NCBI RefSeq assembly: GCF_030817015.1
Contig: NZ_JAUSYS010000001.1
Span: 1,674,001-1,738,000 of the forward strand
Length of the DNA: 64,000 nucleotides
Source of the DNA: Arthrobacter sp. V1I7
GTDB taxonomy: Bacteria; Actinomycetota; Actinomycetes; Actinomycetales; Micrococcaceae
Direction of reading: 5' to 3'
Part shown: piece after piece, positions 54,100 through 63,498 of the stretch
Position numbering within the stretch: position 1 is the first letter of the stretch
Layout: every line of letters begins with the position of its first letter
Made by a program: the position numbers and the translations under genes
Notes under the pieces: model-generated
Seen by the model: only the letters and a program-made list of their open reading frames with translations
What the model was told of the DNA's origin: nothing
The model's database searches: none

Positions 54100-54837
54100 T
54101 CAGCCCGGGGTGAGGACGCAGAACTCGTTGCCCTCCGAGTCGGCGAGGCACACCCATGGCACATCGCCCTGGCCGACGTCGGCGTCCGTGGCGCCCAGAG
54201 CCCGCAGCCGGGCCGCCTCTGCCGCTTGATCATGACCGGGGTACGGCCTCAGGTCGAGATGGACACGGCCCCACACGGTCTTCGCGGCGGGCGTGCGAAG
54301 GAACTCCAGATACGGGCCGGCACCCTTGGCCGAACGCAGCCTCGCATGATCGTCGGTCACCTCGTGCAGGGTCCAGTCCATCGCCTCGCTCCAGAACCGG
54401 GCCATGGCCCGCGGATCCGCACATCTGACCACCACCGCGGCGATCGGCCCGGTGTCCCGGTAGATCGATCGTGGCTCCAGCACACGGAACAGGTTGCCCT
54501 CCGGGTCGGCCATGACCGTCCACGGCACATCACCCTGGCCCACGTCGGCGGGCGTCGCACCGAGCTCCTTCAACCGTGCGACCAGCTCTGCCTGATGGAC
54601 CGCAGAGGTGGTCGCGAGATCGAGGTGCGCGCGGTATCTCACTGTCTCGGGGTCCGGGACGGTGACGACATCGACGCAGACGGCGACGGGGTCCGGCCAG
54701 ACGAGGCCCACGGGTTCAACATTGGTCACACCGGGTCCCTCGCTGGACACACCCCAGCCGAGCGCCTCCGCCCAAAACCGGCCGAGCGCTAAGTCATCCC
54801 GAGCCTTGAAATTCACCTGAACAAGTCGCAGCGCCAT
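54100..54837 (-). CDS. VOC-family protein with two glyoxalase-like domains
   Basis: An intact 245-residue protein made of two homologous halves. The first is VQVNFKARDDLALGRFWAEA, VRYRAHLDLAT and VMADPEGNLFRVLEPR. The second is VVVRCADPRAMARFWSEAMD, VWGRVHLDLRPYPGHDQAAE and CLADSEGNEFCVLTPG. Each half has the beta-alpha-beta-beta-beta VOC fold with a DPEGN or DSEGN turn. Such two-domain proteins include bleomycin-resistance-like and dioxygenase-like members. Function unknown. Confidence 0.9.
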   Translation of the reverse strand: MALRLVQVNFKARDDLALGRFWAEALGWGVSSEGPGVTNVEPVGLVWPDPVAVCVDVVTVPDPETVRYRAHLDLATTSAVHQAELVARLKELGATPADVGQGDVPWTVMADPEGNLFRVLEPRSIYRDTGPIAAVVVRCADPRAMARFWSEAMDWTLHEVTDDHARLRSAKGAGPYLEFLRTPAAKTVWGRVHLDLRPYPGHDQAAEAARLRALGATDADVGQGDVPWVCLADSEGNEFCVLTPG

Positions 54838-54917
54838 ACCGCCCGACCCTATACCCAGGTACTACCCGATATGGGAGGCACGCCCCAGTTGGTGTGGGCG
54901 TAGGCCTCGAGTGTTTT

Positions 54918-55991
54918 TCACCAGCCGCCGCGCGTCGGCGTGTGTCCCTTTCGGGCATCGTCGGGCATTGCCATTTCGGCCCGCAGGCCTAGGAGTCGGA
55001 TCGGACGGCCCGCTTCGATTCCGGCTGTGAGGTCCAAGGCCCGCGCGAGGATTTGGTTCCGGTCGAATGTCTCCGGAATCTTCCTCGCGTGGGTCTTGGT
55101 GAGGAACGGCGCGTACCGGACTTTGAGGGTCAGGCCGACCACGGGCCGTCCTTCGGCCACAACATCCTCAAGGACACGCGCTGTCAGCTCCCTTACGGCG
55201 TCGTCTACCTGGACGGGCTCGGTCAGGTCCCGCTGGAAGGTGGTCTCGCGGCTATGCCCGCGGGCAACCCATGGGGTGTCGTCCACAACGCTGGCGCCGT
55301 CCCCGCGTCCGAGCTCCGCGTACCAAGGACCCATCTTGGGGCCGAACTCCGGGACCAGGTCCTGGGGGTCGGACGCGGCGAGCTCGGCGACGGTGTTGAT
55401 GCCGAGTTTGGTCAGCCGGCCCGACACTTTGGTTCCGACACCCCACAGGTCCTTGGTGGGCCGACTGCCCATGACGTCGAGCCAGTTCCCGGCCGTGAGA
55501 CGGAAGACGCCGGCCGGCTTGCCGAAACCGGTGGCGACCTTGGCCCGGACCAGCGTGTCGCCGATGCCCACGCTGCAATGCAGCTGCGTTCGCTCCAGGA
55601 CAGCGGCCTGCACCTGCCGGGCGTAGGCTTCCGGATTCTCAGTCTCGGTGCCTACAAAGGCTTCATCCCAACCCAGCACCTGCACGGTGGCGCCGGGCTG
55701 CACGCGCAGGGTAGCCATCACCGTTTCAGACGCTGCGAGGTAAGCCTCCTGGTCGACGGGCAGGATCACGGCGTCGGGCACTTTCCGGGCCGCAATGCGT
55801 AAGGGCATTCCGGAACCCACGCCGAACGCCCTGGCTTCGTAGGATGCGGTCGACACCACAGCTCGTTCCGTGGGGTCGCCCCGACCGCCGACAATGATCG
55901 GCCTGCCCGCAAGCTCCGGCCGCCGGAGCACTTCGACCGCCGCGATGAACTGGTCGAGATCGACGTGCAGCACCCACCGGATTCCGTTCAC
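54918..55991 (-). CDS. dinB: DNA polymerase IV (Y-family)
   Basis: An intact 357-residue translesion polymerase from GTG 55991 (VNGIRWVLHVDLDQF). Upstream open frame lacks family character. Catalytic acids are Asp11 in HVDLDQF and Asp109-Glu110 in LGWDEAFVG. The fingers contain YEARAFGVGSGMP, the thumb HhH region GVGTKVSGRLTKLGINTVAE, and the little finger GHSRETTFQRDL. It lacks the C-terminal beta-clamp motif typical of longer homologues, as do many actinobacterial copies. No LexA box was seen upstream. It is the intact counterpart to the umuC remnant at 7544. Confidence 0.92.
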   Translation of the reverse strand: MNGIRWVLHVDLDQFIAAVEVLRRPELAGRPIIVGGRGDPTERAVVSTASYEARAFGVGSGMPLRIAARKVPDAVILPVDQEAYLAASETVMATLRVQPGATVQVLGWDEAFVGTETENPEAYARQVQAAVLERTQLHCSVGIGDTLVRAKVATGFGKPAGVFRLTAGNWLDVMGSRPTKDLWGVGTKVSGRLTKLGINTVAELAASDPQDLVPEFGPKMGPWYAELGRGDGASVVDDTPWVARGHSRETTFQRDLTEPVQVDDAVRELTARVLEDVVAEGRPVVGLTLKVRYAPFLTKTHARKIPETFDRNQILARALDLTAGIEAGRPIRLLGLRAEMAMPDDARKGHTPTRGGW

Positions 55992-56168
55992 GCCACCAGT
56001 CTGCCCTAAACATCCCCGGCAAGCATCGGCTCTCCACCGAGCTTGGCCGCTGAGCCTGCGGCGTCCCTGTTGCCTCACTAGGAAGAGAGTCTTAAACTGC
56101 TGACACAGCGGAAATTCTTCCTACTCTCGCGGCGGGCGCTGGGAGCGTCCTCGTCACAGGGGGAGCAC

Positions 56169-56912
56169 ATGGCACCTCAGGATACGGCGACGGTCGCGGC
56201 TCGGCCTGGGCCCTTCGGTCTCGATCTCAGCCACGCGGCGGTGATTGTCGTCGACATGCAGAACGACTTCGGGTCGGCGGGTGGCATGTTCGACCGGGCC
56301 GGCATCGACATCGCCCCGATCCGAGCCGTAGTCGAGCCAATCGTTCGCGTCGTGGGCGCGGCGCGCCAGGCAGGAATCCCGATCGTTTATCTGAAGATGG
56401 GGTTCCGGTCCGATCTCTCCGACCTCGGACCAGATCACGCCACCAACCGCCAGCGTCACCTGTTCATGGGCGTGGGTGAACCGGTCGAGGCGCCAGACGG
56501 CACACACAGTCGTGTGCTTGTCCGCGACACCTGGAACACCGACATCGTCGACGAGTTGACGCCGGCGCCGGAGGATCACGTCATTTACAAGCACCGCTTC
56601 AGTGGCTTCTTCCAAACCGGCCTGGAGGGGTTGCTTCGGAGTCAGGCGGTCCGCGACATCATCTTTACGGGTTGCACGACGAGCATCTGCGTCGAGTCGA
56701 CGCTTAGAGACGCAATGTTCCGGGACTTCCGGTGCCTTCTCCTGGAAGACTGCACCGCCGAGCCAATCGGCGCGGCGGCTGATCGCACCAACCACGAGGC
56801 ATCGTTGCTCGCCATCGAGACACTCTTCGGATGGGTAGCCCCATCGACCGCGCTGCTCCACGAACTCACGGCGGCCGCACCGGCAGATCTGCGTCACGCG
56901 GCCACCGTTTAG
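56169..56912 (+). CDS. Isochorismatase-family cysteine hydrolase, RutB-like
   Basis: An intact 247-residue hydrolase; GGGGGAGC precedes ATG 56169. The catalytic triad is visible: Asp29 in VVDMQNDFGS, Lys141 in VIYKHRFSGFFQT, and Cys174 in TGCTTSICVESTLRDA. SICVESTLRD is closest to ureidoacrylate amidohydrolase (RutB) and related amidases. No other rut gene is present, so the true substrate, some amide or carbamate, remains open. It is monocistronic. Confidence 0.9.
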   Translation: MAPQDTATVAARPGPFGLDLSHAAVIVVDMQNDFGSAGGMFDRAGIDIAPIRAVVEPIVRVVGAARQAGIPIVYLKMGFRSDLSDLGPDHATNRQRHLFMGVGEPVEAPDGTHSRVLVRDTWNTDIVDELTPAPEDHVIYKHRFSGFFQTGLEGLLRSQAVRDIIFTGCTTSICVESTLRDAMFRDFRCLLLEDCTAEPIGAAADRTNHEASLLAIETLFGWVAPSTALLHELTAAAPADLRHAATV

Positions 56913-57163
56913 GCCGAAGTTACGTCTGTCGTGACGCGTGAAATCCCCGCTGTGGCTCGAACCTCACGTTCGCGCGTCTGCTTAGGGGCTGACACATGCG
57001 GTTCTACACCTATAGCGCCCGCAAGAATTTCGAGGCCAACGAGCATAAGCAGCCCATCGATGTTTAGTTTGCTGAGGTCACCTCCGAGCTTGTCGAAATA
57101 GAAGAGGTCCCCTTCCGAACGTCCAGACTGAACGAACCATCCTGGGAGATGGGGGAGGCTCAA
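56909..57163 (-). CDS. Doubtful 84-residue ORF
   Basis: A frame from TTG 57163 reading LPHLPGWFVQSGRSEGDLFY, LNIDGLLMLVGLEILAGAIG and a polar tail. It has no ribosome binding site and overlaps the end of the isochorismatase gene. It could be a remnant. Confidence 0.2.
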   Translation of the reverse strand: MSLPHLPGWFVQSGRSEGDLFYFDKLGGDLSKLNIDGLLMLVGLEILAGAIGVEPHVSAPKQTREREVRATAGISRVTTDVTSA

Positions 57164-57499
57164 CCCGGCGCCAGGATCTGATCGCTGATTTCAATATGGC
57201 CCTCATCGTCCAAGCCCAATTAAAGGACCCGTTGACTTAGGAATTGCCGGGATTTTCCGTCATAGGAATCAAGACGTCACGAGCTGCAGTAATTGCTCAC
57301 TGAGGACCTCACTCGTTGCTGCCCGCAGGGACTCGATATGCCGGGGACAGGCGCATGCAGACCCACAGGGATACTAGCGCCTGAAATTCGCCGATAACAT
57401 CCCGAACGACTTTCGCTACGGATACAACATCGGAGTTGTCCACCAGCGATTTCCAGCTTGCCACGGAATTATCACCCCTATATTGCTTACAAGAGGATT
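57164..57499. other. No gene seen
   Basis: There is no recognisable frame. The GC content is lower than in the neighbours. Confidence 0.4.
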
Positions 57500-58029
57500 T
57501 CAGCCAGTCGTTAGGGGCGAATAGTGGGGGTTGTATGGCCCTTGGATTTCCTCGCGAACGCGTCGGCCCATCGAGGTCATTACGATGACGGTGCGAAAGT
57601 TTCCTCTCTCCATGCCTTCAGATCGGCTAGGGCTGTCGGGCCGGTCATGATGCTCTGAGAAGGCAGTCTCGGGTTCGACGGCGACGATCTCCGCGTCCAG
57701 GGGCGGCACGTTGGCGATGATGCGGCGGACGAACACTCGGGCGGGTTCGGCGGTCGTGAAGTTTTAGATGCTGCCGCCCACGTTGCCGATGTTGCACTGA
57801 AGGTTCCCGTACGTTGTCCCTTCAGCGGGACACGGCCTGCAGCGATGTCGATGGCGCGGCGGACCGCGGCAACATCTTCCGCCAGTTGCCCGGTCAGGGT
57901 TGCCGGGCCGGTTTCCCGGACATAGTGGCAAACTTCGATTGTGCCGCTGTCGGTCGGGTTTTCACTGATGCACAGCAGCTCCGGCATCCGACGGCAGTAA
58001 ATCTGCGTGGCGTCCGGACTCTTGGGCAT
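57500..58029 (-). pseudogene. Unknown protein with one frameshift and one in-frame stop
   Basis: From ATG 58029 the frame reads MPKSPDATQIYCRRMPELLC, GTIEVCHYVRETGPATLTGQ, LAEDVAAVRRAIDIAAGRVP. Near 57810 it shifts to NLQCNIGNVGGSI, then a TAA, then NFTTAEPARVFVRRIIANVP and PLDAEIVAVEPETAFSEHHD. The translation on both sides of the stop looks like one protein. Family unknown. Confidence 0.5.
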
Positions 58030-58232
58030 AGATGAGCGGCGGAGGGCTATTCGCCACCCGGCGCTCGGCCCCTCAGAGCCTGACCGGTCTGCCAGAGGCC
58101 GAAGCCGCATCCACCCACAAAAATGTCCCTGAACCCTGTTAGTACTGACATCTTGACGACGCACTGGCACGAGTCTAGCGTCGGAATTATCCCTCCAACG
58201 GCCCACGTCGGCCACGGCTAAGGAGCGTTATC

Positions 58233-58481
58233 ATGGCGGAATTTATGGACATTCACCACAACATGAAGGGGCTTACCAAGGAAGACCTGAAAGCGGCTCA
58301 CGAGGCAGACCTTGCTATTCAGGCCGAGGAAAACGTCGTATTCAAGAGTGCGTGGGCTGACCCTGAGGCTGGCGTGGTTTACTGCCTGTCCGAGGCGCCT
58401 TCCGCGGACGCAGTGAAGCGCATTCACGAACGCACCGGTCACCCTGCGGACGAGGTGCATCCGGTTCCGCTCTCAGTTTGA
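58233..58481 (+). CDS. DUF4242 protein (SCO4226-like nickel-binding family)
   Basis: An intact 82-residue protein; AAGGAGCG lies before ATG 58233. The sequence MDIHHNMKGLTKEDLKAAHE, ADLAIQAEENVVFKSAWADP, VVYCLSEAPSADAVKRIHER and TGHPADEVHPV shows the ferredoxin-like fold of the family. The Streptomyces homologue SCO4226 binds nickel through His residues, and the equivalent conserved His-rich positions occur here. It is monocistronic and its role is unknown. Confidence 0.9.
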   Translation: MAEFMDIHHNMKGLTKEDLKAAHEADLAIQAEENVVFKSAWADPEAGVVYCLSEAPSADAVKRIHERTGHPADEVHPVPLSV

Positions 58482-58589
58482 TACTGCTGTCCTGCCGCCC
58501 CTTGGGGGCTTTAGCTGTCGTATGGGGCACCTCAACTGAAGAAACGAATCTGGGCGGTCCTCGGCAACGCGGCTGCCCCCGGTGTGCCA

Positions 58590-58969
58590 TGACCTGGCTC
58601 TCCCAGGAAATCGGCAACCCCGCCTTGGCTATGCTTCTGTCCGAGCGCCACGGATCCCGAGGCCGGGCTTCCGGCCTCCGGCTCAACATCCAATGTCTCT
58701 TCGATGGCCGGCAGGAAGTCGTCCACGTTTATACCGTCAGGGTCACCGGTGGTGCCTCCCCGACAAATGAGTGCCGGTCAATGTTCGGTGACGATTCGCG
58801 TTGGATTACGGCTGAAGACTATCCGCACAGGCTCGCTCTTGCCATTATGGATTCCATCTTCTCGACAGGTTCGCACTTCCAAAGTGTCATCAACGTCGTG
58901 GTGCGTACCGGGCGTACCGGCTCGGTCAGCGTGGTGACGCTGACCGGGACGACACCAAAGAATTGCTGA
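58590..58969 (+). CDS. Unknown protein, possibly an N-terminal fragment
   Basis: Open from an upstream frame. ATG 58590 gives MTWLSQEIGNPALAMLLSER, LRLNIQCLFDGRQEVVHVYT, then RWITAEDYPHRLALAIMDSI and FSTGSHFQSVINVVVR. The last part resembles the start of actinobacterial proteins that read PxRLALAIxDSIxSTGxHYxSVxNVV and continue for another 200 residues. The frame stops soon after, so the gene is probably truncated. Confidence 0.4.
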
Positions 58970-59111
58970 CTACTTTTGAAGAAGCAGGGTGGCTGGTAGT
59001 CGGTTTTGTCGCTCATGCGATGGCCACAACATCCACGATGGCGCGGAGATCCACATGGTCCTGCGACGCGGGCCCGCGGCAATGGCCTCAATGTTGAACT
59101 GGGATTCATAG

Positions 59112-59410
59112 ATGGCGGCGTCCTCGAAGCAGCGATTGCAGCGCCTCGGCCGCGGCCGTTATTCAAGAAGCGCTTCCTCATCCCCGCCGGAGTCTTGGTG
59201 CTTGGCATCGCCATGGGCGCCTGCCCCGGCGGCTCCAAGCCTTCCCCAGATGCCGACTCGGCGGCCGTGGCCTCGGCGATGGCCGCAGCAGCACCGGCCA
59301 CATCAGCGGCTGTGTACCGGCGAAGACCGCCGCGCCCGCCGTCGGCGTTCCGTTCAGCGTTAAGATGCGCAACGACAGTTTTGCGGACGGGGCATACACG
59401 AATCTAGGTC
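59112..59410 (+). pseudogene. Membrane-anchored protein remnant (DUF4352-like), frameshifted
   Basis: One frame gives RPRPLFKKRFLIPAGVLVLG and IAMGACPGGSKPSPDADSAA, a basic head and an anchor with a following Pro/Ser linker. Another, from about 59310, gives AKTAAPAVGVPFSVKMRND and SFADGAYTNLG, like the first strands of DUF4352-type domains. The remainder is missing. Confidence 0.45.
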
Positions 59411-59517
59411 CCAGCCTCTGTAAGGGATTTTCGCGGCGGGGGAGCGGCTCGAGCGTGTCGCGGTGGGGGAGTCGGGTAGTCCTTGAGCACCTCCAAGCGC
59501 TCGCCGATGTCAACCAT
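59404..59517 (-). CDS. 37-residue small ORF
   Basis: ATG 59517 is preceded closely by AAGGAG. The product is MVDIGERLEVLKDYPTPPPR, HARAAPPPRKSLTEAGT. It may be a genuine small protein or the 5' end of a lost gene. Confidence 0.3.
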   Translation of the reverse strand: MVDIGERLEVLKDYPTPPPRHARAAPPPRKSLTEAGT

Positions 59518-60048
59518 GACTCCTTACACGCTGTGGTCCGGCGCGAGGTCGTCGAAGCGTCGTTTTGATCACTATGTAGCATCAGCAGCTGCACAAATGA
59601 CAGGGGTTTCCCCGGAGTGCTCGCAAACGCTCTGGGGACTCGCCGAGGTGGACGGTGCGGGATCGGCCGGGCCTAGTGTTGCCGGCTACGCCGTCGTTCA
59701 GTCGCATGCGGGCAGGAGCTGGGCGATCAGGTACGCGATCTGCCTGAAGCGGGCCCAGGTCTTCGCCCAGTGTGAATGCCCACGTTTGCTTGGGCCCTGA
59801 CAGTGGCCAGGCAATAAGCTACTTTAGAATACTCGTCGATACCGGTAGTACCTGCGATCCCGACACAGATCCCGTAGCGGAAGTGTCACAGTCCGACTAC
59901 ACGCGTCATTCGTGCTGGCTTATTGGCCATTGAGATGCGATGGAAACTGAGTGGGCAAACCGGACTTGACGGGATATGTTTGCTCCCTCACCGGTATGCA
60001 CTATCCGGATACCACCAAGATGCTTGCGTAAGGCGAGAAGGCGACGGC
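59518..60048. other. No gene seen
   Basis: No recognisable gene. GAGAAGG at about 60032-60038 is the ribosome binding site for ATG 60049. Confidence 0.4.
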
Positions 60049-60990
60049 ATGGAAGGCATAAAGGACCTTGGTCCCGGGGTCCTCGCAGCAATTGGCTCTA
60101 CGCCCCTGGTTGAGCTGCAAAGCATAGTCCCTACGGGATCGGCGCGAATACTGGCCAAGCTGGAATGGGCGAATCCGACCGGAAGCATGAAGGACCGGAT
60201 GGCGCTGGCAGCCATTAATGGTGCTGCGGAACGTGGCGAGATAAGACCGGGGGACACCGTCGTCGAATACACGGCAGGCACAACCGGCATCTCCCTGGCC
60301 CTCGTCTGTGCGGCAAAAGGGTACAAGCTTCACGTCGTCTTCTCTGACGCCTTCAGCAACGAGAAACGACGCACCATGGAGGCCTTCGGGGCAATAGTGG
60401 AGGATGTGCCCAGCGACCAGGGACGGATCACCGAGAAGCTGATCAAAGCGATGATTGCCAGGGCGGGCGAAGTGAGCACCCAGCCGGGCCACTGGCCCTG
60501 CGACCAACTCAACAACCATGACGCCATCAATGGATACCTGCCCTTGGGTGAGGAAATCTGGCAGCAGTCAGGCGGGCGGGTAGATGCCCTTGTCCAATCC
60601 GTCGGTACCGCCCACTCCATCCACGGCGCGGCCCGCGCCCTTCGCAGCCATCAACCACGGCTTCAGGTCATTGCTGTGGAGCCAGCCGAGTCGGCGGTAC
60701 TGTCGGGAGGGCCGACAGGATCCCATCGCATAGAAGGGATCGGTATCGGCTTTATCCCGCCGCTGTGGGAACCGCAGGAGGTCGATGAGGTCGACCAAGT
60801 GTCCTCTGAGGAAGCGATTGATATGGCCCGTCGGCTCGCCCGGGAGGAAGGTATTTTCGCCGGTACCTCGTCCGGGGGAAACGTTGTTGCGGCTCTTCGA
60901 GCGGCTAAGCGGCTTGGGCCGGAAGCAACCGTGGCCACGGTTATTGTCGACTCCGGCCTCCGTTATTTGAGCACTGGCCTGTATGGTTAG
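60049..60990 (+). CDS. PLP-dependent cysteine synthase-family protein
   Basis: An intact 313-residue fold-type II PLP enzyme. The PLP lysine Lys48 is in NPTGSMKDRMALAAI. The substrate-carboxylate loop reads VEYTAGTTGISLALVCAAKG, where O-acetylserine sulfhydrylases have TSGNTG. The phosphate loop reads QSVGTAHSIHGAARAL, and GTSSGGNVVAALRAAKRLGP lies near the end. The changed loop suggests a relative of cysteine synthase or cystathionine-beta-synthase with another amino-acid substrate. No sulfur gene is adjacent. GAGAAGG supports the start over the longer open frame. Confidence 0.88.
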   Translation: MEGIKDLGPGVLAAIGSTPLVELQSIVPTGSARILAKLEWANPTGSMKDRMALAAINGAAERGEIRPGDTVVEYTAGTTGISLALVCAAKGYKLHVVFSDAFSNEKRRTMEAFGAIVEDVPSDQGRITEKLIKAMIARAGEVSTQPGHWPCDQLNNHDAINGYLPLGEEIWQQSGGRVDALVQSVGTAHSIHGAARALRSHQPRLQVIAVEPAESAVLSGGPTGSHRIEGIGIGFIPPLWEPQEVDEVDQVSSEEAIDMARRLAREEGIFAGTSSGGNVVAALRAAKRLGPEATVATVIVDSGLRYLSTGLYG

Positions 60991-61021
60991 CCGGTCTCCA
61001 ACACCGGCAACACGAAGCTTC

Positions 61022-61410
61022 ACAGGCTCGGCTTCGGTCCCGTCCTCGCCGCGGAGTTTCTCGCCGCCACCGGCGGGGACCTCACCGTTTTTCAAAGGGC
61101 GGACCGGTTCGCCGGCGTCGCCGGACTCGCCCCCGCACCCCGGGATTCGGGCAGGATCACCGGCAACCACCACCGCCCCCGGCGCTACGACCGAAGGCTG
61201 CTCCGCGTCTTCTACCTCTCCGGCCTTTCGGCGCTGAAGAGGTGCCCCGCATCATGGGCCTACTACGACCGCAAACGCGACGAGGGCAAAACCCATATCC
61301 AGGCGCTCCTCTCCCTCGCCAGACGACGCCTGAACGTCCTCTGGGCCATGCTCTGCGACGGCACCACCTACACCCCACTATCCGCAGGGGCGTCATCCAT
61401 GGCGGCCTGA
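61022..61410 (+). pseudogene. IS110-family transposase, C-terminal half
   Basis: The plus frame reads GFGPVLAAEFLAATGGDLTV, FAGVAGLAPAPRDSGRITGN, LLRVFYLSGLSALKRCPASW and YYDRKRDEGKTHIQALLSLA, then RRRLNVLWAMLCDGTTYTP. This is the IS116/IS110/IS902 C-terminal domain with its conserved Ser region. The DEDD N-terminal half is missing. Confidence 0.85.
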
Positions 61411-61559
61411 CGAGAAACTCCTGCGGCGTCGACCGCCCGAACGTGTGAAGCGCAGGGCTATATCGGGTGGTTTCGGCAGCGGCTTTTTGGCGCGTGCCTG
61501 GAGCAAGCCGGACTACTGGGGGCATGTCGGGGCGAGGGTGCTGTTGGTCATGAGCCGCT

Positions 61560-61990
61560 GATGGAACGCGGCCAGCCGTGGGTCCATGGTCCGGGCGACG
61601 CTGCCGGCCTGGTAGAAGGCCAGGCGCTGCGGCGCGGTCCTTCCTTGCTGATGGCGCGGTGCGACTGGTTCATTGTCCCGGAGGACCAGTTCGAGGGGTA
61701 ATGCCTACGTAGTCGGCTGCTTTCTTGGCGCTGTCGAACCTGGAGCCGTCGCCGACGTAGGCGCGGATGCAGGGACCGTTTGCCGGGCCCATGCCGGGCA
61801 GGGACAGGATCAGGGGTCATCGTCGTAGAGATGCTCCCACCACTGGCGTGTATGGAGGTGAGGCGCTCCACCCGGGCGCGGGACTCCTGAAGGTCGGCCA
61901 GGTGTTCGGTGACGTCGACGGCCAGCGCATCCAGGTCCAGGTGACCGTCCCAGAAATCCGCCGACCACCCACCTCAGCGGGGGTGCTTAA
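61560..61990 (-). pseudogene. Second IS110-family transposase remnant, opposite strand
   Basis: On the minus strand, in two frames, LAVDVTEHLADLQESRARVE is followed by PGMGPANGPCIRAYVGDGSR and FDSAKKAADYVGITP. This is the start of the IS110 C-terminal domain. It converges with the remnant at 61022, and the two are of different sequence, so two elements have decayed side by side. Confidence 0.7.
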
Positions 61991-62122
61991 GAGATACAGG
62001 CCCATTAGGGCTATCAAGGGACCAGCGGACGCAGGGTTTACCGAAGGTTTTTCGCTTACGTTGACTCAAGGCGGGACTAAGCGCAACGCAGCCGGTCTCC
62101 TGTCAGCGACAAGGAGATAGCG

Positions 62123-63263
62123 ATGGATATGTCAGCTTCAGGAAGCCGATCAGCGAGCAGCCGTCAAAGACGGCGCAGGTGGGTGGCGGCCGTGCTGGGC
62201 GTGGACTCCGGAGACTTCCTGACCGGCGGGGCCTCGGAGCGGCTGCAGGAGATCACCTATTTCATTGACTGCTTCCTGGAGACGGCTGTGCTCGGTTACG
62301 ATCCGACGCTGCCGTGGGAAAAGCCGGTCGCCGGGCTGCAGGCATCCATCCTGATCGCTGCGACGACGGCGGACCCGCCGCTGCTGGAACGCGTCCTAAA
62401 TACCGCAGACCACGCGCCGGAAGCGCACAGAATGATGGCCGGCCTGCTGGCCAACATGGCCGTGGAGCGTCTGGAAGCGCTGGCCGAGCTGGGGCTGCTG
62501 ACCATCGACACCCATTTCCGGGTGCCGCCGGCGCTCGTCGGCTGCTTTGCCCATGTGTTCGACAACGTCCGGGTGCTCGCGGACCTGGGCCTCGCGGAGG
62601 CCCCCGACGATGCGGATTTTGAACCGACAAGTGCTGAGTCTGCAGCTCTTCAGTCGTCCGTGACGGCGGCTCAGCCGGCTGCCACCTCAACTTTGCAGCT
62701 GAAGATCATGCTCAAGAATTCAAAGCCGCCCATCTGGCGGCGGGTTCTGGTTCCTGCCGGGATGCCGCTGACCCAGCTGCACCAGGTGATCCAGGCACTG
62801 TTCGGCTGGCTGGACTACCACCTGCACCAATTCCAGACCGGCGGATTCGACGGCCCCACCTATGCGCCGGTGGACCCGGAGGGCGAGGATGATTTCTACG
62901 GCGAACCTTCTCTCGACGAGTCGACGGTGACTGTCGGCGAATTGCTGCCAGCCGCGGGCAGCGTCATGACGTACACATATGACTTCGGCGACGACTGGGT
63001 GCACGCCCATCACGGTAGAGAAAATTCTAGCGAACGACGGCGGCGGGGAGCTGCCGCGGAGCACCGCGGGGCGCGGTGCCGCCCCGGCGGAAGACAGCGG
63101 CGGCACCTGGGGCTGGTCGAACATCGTCCAGGCCGTCAACGATCCGGGCCACGAGGAGCACGAGGAATACCGGGAGTGGCTGGGACTGCAACCGGGCGAG
63201 ACGGTGGACCCCAAAGCCTTTGATGTGGACCAGGCCAACGAGGATCTGGCAGATCTCTTCTGA
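62123..63263 (+). pseudogene. pRiA4b ORF-3-like protein with single-base frameshift
   Basis: About 380 residues. An N-terminal helical region (ERLQEITYFIDCFLETAVLG) precedes the PF07929 domain: LQLKIMLKNSKPPIWRRVLV, PAGMPLTQLHQVIQALFGWL, DYHLHQFQTGG, and TYTYDFGDDWVHA. At about 63008 one extra C (GCCCATCACG) shifts the frame; removing it gives VHAITVEKILANDGG, the family sequence, which then continues GTWGWSNIVQAVNDPGHEEH and DVDQANEDLADLF. The family is common on plasmids and genomic islands. Its function is unknown. Confidence 0.88.
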
Positions 63264-63453
63264 CGGCTAGCCGAAACGGCGTCCGCCACTGCGGGGTGCC
63301 GCTGTCCCTTTTGGCCCCCCCGAGTGACCGGAGGTCCTTCTGGCCTGTCGAGTGAAAGTTCGGGCTTCGAGTCCGCTGATGCGTGGCAGCGTGGCGGCGA
63401 ATTCCTCCGGCAGCGACTTCACAGCATTGCTCTCTCAGCATCTGTCCGCGCAG

Positions 63454-63484
63454 GCCCGCACGCAGACGCGTGCGGGGCTGTTTT
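63454..63484 (+). terminator. Rho-independent terminator
   Basis: GCCCGCACGC pairs with GCGTGCGGGGC (one bulged G) around AGAC, followed by TGTTTTC. It lies between the converging pRiA4b-type gene and the response-regulator gene and may serve the former. Confidence 0.75.
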
Positions 63485-63498
63485 CACGTTCTGCCTGT

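Noticed and set aside
55992..56110. Possible LexA box before dinB
   Set aside because: No GAAC-N4-GTTC-like palindrome is present, only unrelated AT-rich words.
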